Shown here piece by piece: positions 33,582-44,413 of a stretch of DNA of 64,000 bases. The position numbers and the translations under genes were made by a program. The first letter of the stretch is position 1; every line of letters starts with the position of its first letter. The notes beneath the pieces are model-generated. The model saw only the letters and a list, made by a program, of their open reading frames with translations, searched no databases and was not told the DNA's origin. Source of the stretch: Gerris lacustris (taxonomy: Eukaryota > Arthropoda > Insecta > Hemiptera > Gerridae); assembly GCA_951217055.1 (NCBI GenBank), contig OX578280.1, positions 16,097,394-16,161,393 on the forward strand, written 5' to 3'.

Positions 33582-33626
33582 TAAGTAAAAACCATTGTCT
33601 TAAACAATACTCAATAGAAATATTAC

Positions 33627-33876
33627 CTCTTTAAGATCTTCAGAATCTATCCTCTGTAAAAGACAGACAGGTAAGGTAAGTTGAGGTAGTTTACAGCTTG
33701 GTACAGCCCAGGATTTCAAATAAGATTCCTGGTTACTTCCTCCAGGTTCTTCAACATTATAATCTTCAGACTTAAAATGTAGAGAACAAATGTAGCTAGC
33801 GTCAGGGTTCCATTTCTTACCTTCTCTATTACATCGCATCATCCATTCTAATTTTAAACTATTCTCTCTTGGAAAC
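33627..33876 (-). CDS. THAP-domain exon (C-terminal two thirds of the zinc finger)
   Basis: A 250-bp exon bounded by AATTAAG (acceptor, 33880-33877) and AAAGAG|GTAATA (donor). It reads FPRENSLKLEWMMRCNREG, KKWNPDASYICSLHF, then SYLKSWAVPS. These match the THAP zinc finger: FP.., an invariant Trp, a second W-x-P, C-x2-H as the second metal pair (CSLH), and the terminal AVPS/AVPT box. The first metal pair (C-x2-4-C) must lie in an upstream exon that I could not find. THAP domains bind DNA and are shared by host regulators and P-element-type transposases, so either origin is possible. Confidence 0.65.
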
Positions 33877-33917
33877 CTTAATTACACAGTAAAACACAGG
33901 GAATTAAAAACATCTAA

Positions 33918-34275
33918 AGGCCCTACACGGTCAAAATGTTAGGGCAAACATCATGTTTGCCCAAACATTTTGACCTTGTATAGGGCTGTTTGATGTTTGC
34001 GCAAACATGATGTTTGACGTGTTTGGCCTAAATTTACCCGACATCAGGTTTGCGCAAACATTTTGACTGTGTATGGGGCTGTTTGATGTTAGCGCAAACA
34101 CGATGTTTGACCTAAATTTACCCGACATCAGGTTTGCGCAAACATTTTGTCTGTGTAGGGGCTGTTTGATGTTTGCCCAAACATGATGTTTGATGTGTTT
34201 GGCTTAAATTTACCCGACATCAGGTTTGCGCAAACATCATGTTTGCGTAAAATGTTTGATCATGTATGGGGGCCT
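33918..34275. mobile_element. MITE with TAA duplication and internal ~95-bp tandem repeats
   Basis: AGGCCCTACACGGTCAAA and the inverted TTTGATCATGTATGGGGGCC plus T are flanked by TAA (33915-33917, 34276-34278). The interior has about three units built on GGTTTGCGCAAACATTTTG and CTAAATTTACCCGACATCAG. Confidence 0.8.
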
Positions 34276-34478
34276 TAAGACTTTAGAAACAATTACAGTA
34301 GTTTAAATAAAATAATGCGATTGATAAATGGATAATTACAAGGTTAATTAATAATAAATTGATTAATTTTTAAAAACTATTAGTAGTTCTACACCATGAA
34401 GCAATTGAAATGATCATTAAATAATTGCTATTAGATCAAGGAAATTGTTTTGATTAAAATACTTCAATATTGAATTTA

Positions 34479-35034
34479 TTAATAGTACATTACGACTCTA
34501 GTGGGGAAAGTAGCATTTTGCATGCAAGTGTGGAGTTTGCACCCGAGCGATAGCGAGGGTAGTAAAACCACATAAGCAAAGCAAAATGCAGTTTTCACAG
34601 TTGCGATTTACGATAGTTGTATAAATACAGAAAAAAATAAATAATAAACTTCCTGTATGTAAGTTCATATTTCTCTTTTGATAAAGATGACATTAATTCA
34701 TCAGTTGTATTTTGTGCCGAATTAATTATTTCGGGAGGCGTATTATTCTCCTCATTTTCGTCATAACGACTTAAATTACTCATTGTTTTTCACTAAAAAC
34801 TCGATATAAGCAGTTACTTTAATTAAACAAACAACAAATTAGTTTTGCTAAAAATGTAAACAAATTCACTAATCGTGCTTTAAGGTGAAGAATTCTTCTT
34901 TTTTATCGCACTAGGACGGAAAAAAGAGGAATTATGAAACGAGCATGCGCAATGAATACAAGTACGTAAAGAATCACTTTCTACACATCTAAACAGAGAT
35001 ACAATGATTATGTTTTGTATCAATCGTAGATAAA
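34479..35034 (-). repeat. Dispersed ~560-bp repeat, copy B, with a short tyrosine-recombinase-like N-terminus
   Basis: Pairs with 22922-23502. The minus-strand frame reads MSNLSRYDENEENNTPPEII and later [18 protein letters not shown], then runs into stops. The '[13 protein letters not shown]' helix resembles the core-binding start of arthropod Crypton/tyrosine-recombinase-like proteins (often '..SKEKYEKAY..F'). This is a tentative family call. Confidence 0.5.
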
Positions 35035-35321
35035 ATATTTTTTTTCACACATTTTTATCTAACTTCTATTAACTTCTCAAATATTTATGCGATTCATATA
35101 ACTCCTTCTATTTTAGAAAGAACCTTCTGTAGGGCATTCCTATGACTAATTTCACTTCCCCGATATGATCCCGCGGACGCTGTCCTTCTTGGTAAAATAA
35201 ACCTCTTATAAGTGTCCAGTTTGATTATAAATAGAAACTTTGTGTTATTTCTCAAATAAAGATATACTGCTAATAACAAGGTATGGCAAGTAAATGTTAA
35301 TTAAATGAAAAACACAATTAA

Positions 35322-35701
35322 CCCTGCACTTCTAACACTACGTCTCTGAGGCGTACATGCTGACTTTAGTTGATAGCTCTCGATGCGCAAGCGTGCCAGC
35401 CATTAGTCCTTCTAGGTATGCTATCTCTGCTTAATTAACCAGATCGCGTCAAAGTCGGGTCTTTGCTGTAGGGTTGGGACATCGATGTCGATGTATCGAA
35501 AACATCGATGTATCGGACTTTAAAAAATCGATGTGCAACATCGATGTTGATCTTTCGATGTATCGGTCAACATCGATGTTTTCCTGAAACATCAAAAAGA
35601 TCGATGTTATCGACCCATCGCAGCCTAAAAAATGGACGAGAACGAAAATCGGGGACGAAAAGGAGAGATTTTTTGAAAAAGTGGTGACCTTTTTTTTCTT
35701 T

Positions 35702-35733
<32 letters not shown>

Positions 35734-36264
35734 TTGCTCATCAGCTTGGAGGACCGATGTCGATGTATCGAAAGCATCGATGTTTGCCTATCGATGTCCC
35801 AACCCTACTTTGCTGTGCTTTTATATATTTGTAATTTACCACTTCTTTTAGTCTACTGTGCCTCAGGGACCCTATCGAGCAGCCTAACCTTATCGAGCTT
35901 GTTGCCTTTAATTGGCTTTTTTTTTGTTCTTAAAATTTGATTATTAAATATTATATTGCCATAATATGAAAAATTCATTAGATTCATAACATAATTTCAG
36001 ATTTAAATGCAGCAGGCGCTAGAGAGGAAAATTGTAAAATGTATATTTTGACCTGCTCTTTTCAGGTTAAAGGGTCAGTTTGGTAATCATTTTCTCCCTA
36101 ACGAGCACCTTTTAACCATTTTATTAGACAAAGAAATGTTTCAAGTTCACGATTTTATCAGCATTTAAATCTTAAACGTGTATAAGTTGGTCTAATTTTA
36201 ATTTACGTCTGAGAGGCGTAGTGTTAGAAATAATGGACTATTAGACAGTGTTAGTAAGGTAGGG
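35322..36264. mobile_element. piggyBac-like TTAA element, interrupted by a hAT MITE
   Basis: TTAA at 35318-35321 and 36265-36268, with CCCT at the left end and AGGG at the right. CTAACACTACGTCTCTGAGG at the left pairs with the inner right CGTCTGAGAGGCGTAGTGTT at about 36206-36225. No transposase. The hAT MITE at 35469-35807 is nested inside. Confidence 0.6.
35469..35807. mobile_element. hAT MITE with perfect 8-bp duplication CTTTGCTG
   Basis: TAGGGTTGGGACATCGATG and CATCGATGTCCCAACCCTA are exact inverted ends. CTTTGCTG flanks at 35461-35468 and 35808-35815. The interior is rich in ATCGATGT repeats and has a poly-T tract at about 35690-35734. Confidence 0.9.
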
Positions 36265-36354
36265 TTAAGCCATGCAAATTTCTTTCAAGTCTACGTCATC
36301 AAGGAGTTTTCTATCCTCAAAAAACTGTTAAGTATCTAACTTAATACCTCTCCA

Positions 36355-39300
36355 CAGGGCTGGATTTACGCAGGGGCCATGGGGGCCCGGGCCCCTGGCG
36401 GCAAATTTTCGAAGGTGGGAAAAGGCGGCAGAAACAAAAATAAAACAAAAATCATAAAACATATATTTTTGAAGTGAAACTTCTTTGGCGGCGCGGCGGT
36501 AGAATGAATGCTTTCATACAGTGAAATCGTGTAACGAGGTTTGCGATTCGAGACTCGTCCAAGTGTAACATTTTTACAGATTAATTGTATTATATTTATT
36601 TTAAGACCAGCAAATGAAAACTAACATTTATTTTTATTGGAATAAATGTGGTTGCCTTAGCGTAGTAATTTATATTTTTCAATTAAATTTCCCATAACCA
36701 TTTCTTAATCCTGAAATTTCGTCAAAAAATGAAAGAGAGCAATGCATTCTAGAACTTAAGTTTCACTTCTAATGCGTGAGAGCCTCACACTTTTTTTTTT
36801 TTTTTTTTTGATATTGGACATTACTACATTACAATTTGACTCTTGTTAACAAAAAGTATAATATTTATTTATTTACTAATTGAACTTTTTTATCCTAATT
36901 GTCTAATTGTACAGTTGAGTATGAGCGCAAGTGCAGGTCAGTAGGCATATAAGTTTTTATTTATTAGTGTTTAAGTGGATTTTAGATTTTGGGCATAGAA
37001 CGGTTAGTGATTTATAACTCGTCACCGCTAGTTATTCACGTACGTACACAAGTTAGATTAGAACTGCAGTTTAGGCCAACTTTACTCTATTTTTATACAA
37101 CGTAATCTTTAAAGGTAAAAACATACATAAAACTATGTTTTTAAACATTTTAAAGAATTCCCAGCAGTCAGCAGTTTATAATATAAACATTAAATAATTA
37201 TTAACTGCATTAAAAACACTTTTCTTTTGCTTTCTTGATAGTCCAGTCGTTTTAGGTTCTGTTCCAAAAAATTCGGAGCTTCAATATATTTTTTGATCAC
37301 TTCATTTTGACGTTCTGAAAAACATATTGAAAATCGGCAATAAGATCGTGGTCGCGTTAATTGATATTCAAGGGCAAAGGTAAAGAAATTCGGTATTTTG
37401 CTAATATCTCGCTTCTTATGGCTCCGACACCAATTAAGGTGGTTAGCAAAATTAAAGATAACAAAATTTCCCACAAAAAAATCTCATTAATTATTTATGT
37501 GCAATGGACGGTTTACGGAATATACGACGAAGAATATCTAGTGTCCGTTGCGGCAACACTTTTTACGTATTTTTATGAATATCTCGCTTCCTAAATCTCG
37601 GAGACAAATTAAGGAGATTTTTAAAAAAAAATAGATTATTAAATTTCCCACAAAAAAGCTATCTTTCATTTTTTACAACGAACGGATTAGCAAAAACTTA
37701 GCTTATTATAACTTGAGTAGTGTTTGTTTTTGCAAGACTTTTTACGTATTTATGTAAACATCTCGCTTCCTCTAGCTCGGAGACTAATTGACGATCAGAT
37801 CAAAATTGAAGATTATAAAATTTCACTCATGAAACATGATGTTTATTTTTTACGTAGAACGAACCTTTTGGATAATAAAGTGCTCCAGAGTTTCCGGACA
37901 AGACGTAAAAAAAAAAAAAAAAAAAAAAAAATACATAGATAATTGTCTATGTTTTATAACTTGAAGATGATGCTCCTACGGATGCGACAATAGAAGCAAA
38001 ATTGGTTGGAAAGTATGGCAACGATATTGTTATTACAACGAAACCAAAAAAAAATGACAATGATTAGCTTCCTCGACTCTCATGCGACTATTCTTTCTAA
38101 CGCTTGGTATGAAAATAAAAAATTGAATCAAGAAGAAGAACGTCCACGAATAGTTGAAGCTGATGCAGCAATTATAAGAGAAGACATCCGCAGTATCGGT
38201 GATAACACTGAATCATCGTAATAGCAATATTCTTCCCATACTTTTCAATCAATTTTGCTTGTATTGTCGCATCGGTTGGAGCATTATCTCCAAGAACCCT
38301 TCAGCTCCGCCAACGTTAATTGACAATTATCTATGTAATAAAATTATTGTTTACGCCTTGTGCGGAAACTTTGGAGCACTTTATTATCCAAAAGGTTCGT
38401 TCTAAGTAAAAAATAAACAAATGTTTCATGTGTGAAATTTTATAATCTTCAATTTTGATCTGATCGTCAATTGGCCTCCGAGCTAAGGAAGCGAGATATT
38501 TACAAAAATACGCAAAAAGTCGTGCTTTTCAGAATGTCAAAATGAAGTGATCAAAAAATAAAAAATTGAAGCTTCGAATTTTGAATTTAAATGACATTCC
38601 TATTGTTAAAGCAAGACGTAAGAAATTTCAATATACAAATTTCTCAACAAAGGTATTCAATTACTTTTCTTTTTAAGCAAATTTTCTAAGAAAATTAAGC
38701 TATTGCAATGGCTACATAAATTTTAAATGCGAATTTTTAAAAATTTTCTCCATGGAAATTAAATACCATTCTTCATCGATTCCTAAAATTTAACACTTTT
38801 TCTTATGTATGTATGTATTATGTATGTGTCACTCCAGACGATATCTCACCCTAGGATGCACTTAAAAAATCCAAACAAATTTTAAAATGTCAATAATATC
38901 AAAAGAAAGGCTGAGTTCGTTGGCCAGAATTTTTGGAGTCCATTTAGAGGTCAAATTTTGACAATTTAGGGTCAAAAATAGCATAAAACGTGTTTTTTCC
39001 ATTTTACCCCCCTCTTATATGAAAATATGACAAAACTGTACAACAATTACTGTTCTCTTAAAGCTTTCCAACGACATGCATCTGGAAGGGTATATTTTGA
39101 CTTTTGTACCCGGTACCAATTTTACCAAAATTTTTCTGTATTATCATAAGGCAATAATACACCGATTTCTTTGAAAATTCGCTAATTAAGTCATGGTGCA
39201 TGACTGGCCGTTTTTTAAAATTATTTTATAACTGCATTTCAACTTTTTATTTCCTACAAAAGAAGTTAATGTTAAATTATGACTAATTTTAAAATAAAAC

Positions 39301-39622
39301 TTGTATATAAATACTGTGTGCTTGAAAATTGTTTTTCATTCAAAGACTTTTTTATTTTAAAAAATTGGTATTTGGTTTGATTTGGTTTTAGCCTAGTCCT
39401 GTAATAATAGTGGAATATTATTTAAATAATATTAAAATAAATCAGGTTAAAAATGGACAAACTATAAAACATTAGTTCATATGTTTTATAGGACAAAAAT
39501 TGCAGATTTTTTTTTTTTTTTTTTTTTTTCGAGGAATTACAATATTGTCACAAATTTGGAGGGGGGGGGGGGCGGCAATTTTTCTTGGGCCCCTGGCCAC
39601 CAAATATGTAAATCCAGCTCTG
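36355..39622. mobile_element. 3.27-kb hAT-type element with perfect 8-bp duplication CCTCTCCA
   Basis: CAGGGCTGGATTTACGCAGG at the left and TGTAAATCCAGCTCTG at the right are inverted. CCTCTCCA is duplicated exactly at 36347-36354 and 39623-39630. Ends continue through CGGGCCCCTGGCGGCAAATTT and its counterpart near 39573-39596. No hAT transposase can be read. The interior contains a second large inverted structure (37267-37323 against 38526-38585; about 37770-37905 against 38345-38490), three degenerate copies of a TATCTCGCTTCCT-containing unit, and a coding remnant. Confidence 0.85.
37963..38221 (+). pseudogene. Fragment of a transposon-borne gene, broken
   Basis: One frame reads EDDAPTDATIEAKLVGKYGN then DIVITTKPKKNDND and a stop. 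A neighbouring frame resumes NAWYENKKLNQEEERPRIVE and ends DIRSIGDNTESS. Both look coding in composition, and the second resembles helical stretches of arthropod transposon-encoded proteins. I cannot name the family. Confidence 0.35.
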
Positions 39623-39688
39623 CCTCTCCAACAGTGCTATAACTATAGTGGAAGAGATGTCCAATGAATTGGTCGATCTACTATAAAT

Positions 39689-40221
39689 GTCTCAGAGCAA
39701 GGAAGGGGAAGAGGGAACAATCTGATTTGAAAAGTGGTTCATTATGCTCTCCCCCTATACTAAACCTCCCAAGCGAGCTCAATCTGAACTAAAGTGATCA
39801 CGTGGTCACTGGTACTGGTCCTTGTCTTATTGGTCTATTTGTCCTTCCGTCCCTAAAATCCTTATCAGTAGCATTTATTTGATACCCAACTCAAAGAAGA
39901 TTGCTATTGGTTATCTAGGAATTGATACACGTTTATTAACGTTACTGCCTTTAGATAATTAACAAGGTTAAAAACAAACAATAAAGTACATATTTATAAA
40001 GAAAACTGTATTAAAAATAAAAATAATAAATGTCGTAAGAAAATATCACTTATTCTTATCAGCTGATATCAGATAAATTTTGAGTTTTTATCGAGATATC
40101 GATATTGTTTCACAAAACTTCCGCTTGGGAGGTTTAGTATATGAGTGGAGCATAAAGAACCACTTTTAGAGACCCAGATTCTATTGTATTGTTCCTTCTA
40201 CCCCTTCCTTGCTCTGAGAGA
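39689..40221. mobile_element. Foldback MITE with ~90-bp inverted arms
   Basis: TGTCTCAGAGCAAGGAAGGG at the left is mirrored by CCCTTCCTTGCTCTGAGAGA at the right. Pairing extends through AAGTGGTTCATTATGCTC and CTAAACCTCCCAAGCG. Inserted 59 bp after the 3.27-kb hAT element's right duplication. Confidence 0.75.
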
Positions 40222-40477
40222 AATGTCAAATATCTTATCTCACTCAGATAATAAGCAGCTTGTGATAATATAAGCAGGAAATGGGTAAATAAAATAAAAA
40301 ACACAAATTATACTGGCAGTATGGTTTTTTTTATTAATATAAAACAGGAGATCATACAAGAAACATTAATTTTCTCACTCTTATATCTAAAATTATTATG
40401 CTTTTCTAAGTTGTAAGGAGCAATTTTGTTTTATTCTAAAACAAAAAGTTGTCTCTTATTTCAGCATAGTGGTAGAG

Positions 40478-40705
40478 ACTACACTCTCTCCACAAAGCAG
40501 CATGTCCCTGGCCTAGAGCAAGTTCAAATATACTAACTAGTAAGATAAGGAGATATTTAAGGCATATAGTAGAAGTATAATTGGGAATAAAATTTGGAAT
40601 TTAGAGACACATTAAAAATCGGTGTTTTTGTCAGAAATTTGTATAATTTTATTTACTTTCAGCCATTGACGTCTGCTTTGTGGATAGAGAGTTATAGGTC
40701 CTCTA
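40478..40705. mobile_element. Small inverted-repeat element
   Basis: GACTACACTCTCTCCACAAA with GCAG pairs imperfectly with CTGCTTTGTGGATAGAGAGT and TATAGGTC around 40671-40700. Non-coding. Confidence 0.45.
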
Positions 40706-40965
40706 TATCATTAAACTGAACTAAGATAAGAATTTTTTCAATATTGAAGACAAATAAAAATCAAATGTTAGCATAAGATACACGTACGTTGAATGCTTTT
40801 ATTGATCTATCCAGTCAAAAATTGAATAAAACAAAATTTACAAAAAAACATTTGCTCCTTAAACACGGAAGTCATTTTACTTCTATTAATGGAATTATTA
40901 ATCATTACAAAATTAGTTTTTTTTCACTAAGATTAAGAGGAACTCATGGTGAAAAATTTCCTTAA

Positions 40966-41603
40966 CCCTGGAATGCTAATGGTAGTCGAATCGACGAGCA
41001 CAGTTTGAACCTTAACCTTTTACGCTCGTATGCGATGGTGATGGATACCCCATCCTTCTACAGTGATTGCACTGGTTAGTAACACACCTGCTAGTGTAGC
41101 GGTAGAAGTCCTCTTGAGCATACTCTCGTTTTCTGGCAAATTCACGTCAAAGCTACTTTGTCCATTCGACTAACGTTTAGTAATAAACGTAGGGAATTAA
41201 TTGGTCGTCGAACGAGCCTATAGCCTGGGAAAATGGGCCTGGGGTAAGGGGCAATAGGCCTAGAGGTAAGGGGCAATGGGCCTGGGTAATTGGCCTTGGG
41301 CCAGAGACCAATGGGCGATAATCTGGGACCTGGAGCTCTTAGCAAAGGGCCTAGGGCTTTTGGCCTGGGGCATGGGACCTGGTGCATTAATATTCACTTA
41401 ATTTCAGATTCTTCTGATGTTCCTACTGTTATTTGTCATCAAATGTTTGTATATCTCACTAACAGATTTAATAATGAGTTCTTTATAGTTTTTTCTTTAT
41501 AAAAGTGTAGTTTCAACCCCAAAAATGTATTTTCTGCATATGTTAGTGGAATCGACGAAGGTTTAGTAATACCAGCCATCCAATTACCATTAGTATTTAA
41601 GGG
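40966..41603. mobile_element. piggyBac-like MITE flanked by TTAA
   Basis: TTAA at 40962-40965 and 41604-41607, with inverted ends CCCTGGAATGCTAATGGTA / TACCATTAGTATTTAAGGG. TCGAATCGACGA near the left end recurs as GGAATCGACGAAGG on the right. Contains the GGGCCTGGG array at about 41219-41393. Confidence 0.75.
41219..41393 (+). repeat. Degenerate GC-rich GGGCCTGGG-type repeat
   Basis: Irregular ~20-25-bp units built on AATGGGCCTGGGGTAAGGGG. A striking GC island in AT-rich DNA, inside the TTAA-flanked MITE. The apparent Pro-rich or Gly-rich frames are by-products of the repeat. Confidence 0.75.
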
Positions 41604-41607
41604 TTAA

Positions 41608-42462
41608 GTGAATAAAAAATAGTCAAACCTGTTACAAGGTCCATTTAAATTCTAGAGGCACTCAAAAAGCATCTAATGATAGTGTAACATGTTTAAGCCA
41701 CAGAAATGAGGTATTTACATAAAGTTTGCACGCAAGACTGGAAGATAAAGGTATCACCATTAAGCTGGGGTTGGAAATACAACCGACTGTGGAGAAATTC
41801 TAAGTTTGTCACATACATGGGGTGATCAGTGAATGTCTACCTTACCCTTAAGCCAGGTTAGAAGGTAGAAAACCCAGAGAAAGAAAAAACAACAACATGG
41901 ATGTTACTTAAACCTGCTGTCTGAACTTTGAGTAAAAAGCAGAGGTTTTGGAAAATATTTTTGTCTTCTTTAACAAGGTAGAAGAGGATTCCACTAAGTA
42001 AGTACTAACAGTGTGTTATAAAATTAATAACAATTGTTATAATTCTCAGTAAGTAATAGAGAATACAGTAAAAGCTCAATATAACGGATTATTAGGAGCT
42101 AAAGGTTGTCCCTTTTAATAAAAGTTTGGTGTATAACAAATAACTCTTTCAAGCAATAATGCAAAAGATAGGCTAATATTAAGTTAACGCTACGTTCGAG
42201 AATCGCTTGGCGGGGCAACTTTGTTTAATTTGTGCACTTAGGAGATTAAAAACAGTACAGCACCTTTGTCATTCATTACATTTGTATGATTTAAACATTT
42301 GAGAAATTATATATGTATGATTTGTTCATAGGAAAGTTGATATCCCTTTGTCAAAAAAATACGTTGGAGTGAGGCCCCGCCATCATTTCTATAAACCGCC
42401 TCGTATTCTTAAGTTTTACGATAATATATACAGTTTTAGCTATAAAAAGTGTTTAAATATAT
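41608..42462. other. Intergenic, one possible pogo-type end
   Basis: CAGTAAAAGCTCAATATAAC at 42066, preceded by TA, resembles a pogo/Tigger left end. No right end was found. I see no gene. Confidence 0.3.
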
Positions 42463-42726
42463 AAAGAGAAACAGATGGGTGTAGAAGGTTGAAACTTATA
42501 AGGAACCAACAATGAGCTAATTACCTACCATACAAATTTCATCAAAATCGGATGTGTAGTTTTTAAGATATGTTGGTTTGCAAAAATTGAGCGACAGACA
42601 GACACGGAACCAAAACTGTTTCCAGATGTCTGAAAGGGATTTGTCTTAGAATTTTTGAAATTGGAGACATAAATGTTTGTTCTTCAAACGCTCACATAGC
42701 TTCCGTTACCTAAGCTTGGAAGCAAA
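42463..42726 (+). repeat. Dispersed repeat, copy 2 (pairs with 9953-10229)
   Basis: Carries the same ordered blocks as the copy at 9953-10229, including GACAGACACGGAACC and CACATAGCTTCCGTTACC. The two are in the same orientation. Confidence 0.7.
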
Positions 42727-42984
42727 ATCAGGTTTTTCTATATGTTTGGCGGTTGCTATGTATACCACCCACCTATATACATATTATGTCTATGTATAGA
42801 CACACAATACACATAATATAGAATACTGTCTTAATCTTAGTGGTTGGGTAGTACATATTTGTACCACCTTAATTTATTGTGTCCCAGTCTAATAATAATG
42901 AGGATATTTTTAAAAAAAATTGGTTTTGGGGGACCATTTTTGACTATTTACTTTTCACAGCTGATTTTGTAGGTGGTAACATAT

Positions 42985-44413
42985 TTACTACGTTTCCATG
43001 ATGTTTAAATACGGATTGAATGCTAATTTGGGATTTAACAAGTTAGGTGTTTCCATAAGTAATAGTGAATCCGTATTCAATACGAAATATAAAAACAAAC
43101 TTTTTCTTGGTTACTTTTGTTAAAGGTTATAAATCGTTTTGTAACCTTCACCTTTTATAACCATGCTTTTTATTACGTATTTTACTAGAAGCTAAAAACC
43201 ACGAAAAAATTTTGCGCCGGAAGGTTATAGTCATGTTATTGTTGAACTCAACAACAGGTTATTATAACAGTTTTTATTTACCGTATCAAGTTTTAAGTTA
43301 TGTTTCTTCTTCTTTAGCAAATTTTCATTGGAGTTATTTACTAATGTGCCTATTATAGTGCCATATTTCATTTTTTCTTTCATTAATAAAAAGAAATATT
43401 GTTTTGATCAAAATTGTTTCACTCCCTTTCAAGAAAGTAGTGAGAAAGAGAGCTCGTACTTCACCAATTTTTAAGTTCTGCAAAAACACTAAAAACGTTA
43501 GTGTGAACACAGACTCCTCGAAAAAGAAAAGAAAAACTTTCTTTACCCGGGATTCAGTAATAAATCGTGAATATATATTTCTAAAGAATTTCATTAATGT
43601 AAAAGAGTACTATAATTTATGTTAAAAAATCAAAACAATTTTGACTGATGTAAGAAACGGTGGAAAATTAATTAAATTTACAACCATACGAAATTGGCAG
43701 TCTATTTCTCCTTTATTTATTTTTATTTTTGTTCTATGAAAAATGTAATATTTTCCAGACTGATTCCTGTTATTTTTAGGTACCTGTAAATATTTTTGTT
43801 ATCACAAGTTTAGATTGTACAAATTAAAAGAATTAAATATTGACTCCACTCTTCATTTCCAATCCAAGTCTTGGAAAATGAACAAGTAGTTCCCTTTTCT
43901 TGCTTCCTACAAATGCTTAAATGTTACCTTTATACAGAAAAAAATGATTCACTACATTTTACAATTTATTTATTAATTACTATTATACAGATAAATACCA
44001 AAAAGTAACGCATAACATACTATTCAGTAAACCCATACAAAGTTCACGAGTTATAAGTTATAACCTTCTCTTGTTGTTGAGGTTCAATTGTAACCTATTA
44101 TCTAGGATTGTAACCTCCCGGCGCAAAACTTTTTCGTGGTATTTAGCTTCTAGTCGTATTTTGACAGATTTGACTACAGTTTCTACAGAAATACGCTAGG
44201 TTCGCTCACAACACCGTTCTGCGCATGTCAGGATCGAGTTAAGTGTTTCCATGCAACTAAGATCCAGATACGATCCCAGAATTTAGTGGATTGTATCGGG
44301 ATCGGGATCGTACTTAATCCGTTTTGAATCTAGGTTTCCATGGACACTTAGGATCCAAAAACTGTATTCTACCCGTATTCAATCTGTATTTAAACATCAT
44401 GGAAACGTAGTAA
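42985..44413. mobile_element. 1.4-kb inverted-repeat element with long arms
   Basis: TTACTACGTTTCCATGATGT at the left is mirrored by ACATCATGGAAACGTAGTAA at the right. A further arm pair lies at about 43170-43260 (TGCGCCGGAAGGTTATA) and about 44040-44165 (GTAACCTCCCGGCGCA). The interior includes a 73-codon plus-strand frame (43404-43625) with KKKRKTFF and no recognised motif. The termini share TTACTACGTT with the MITE at 2330-2836. Confidence 0.7.

Noticed and set aside
41142..41502. Pro-rich and Gly-rich frames on both strands
   Set aside because: Both are read from the GGGCCTGGG-type repeat inside a TTAA-flanked MITE.
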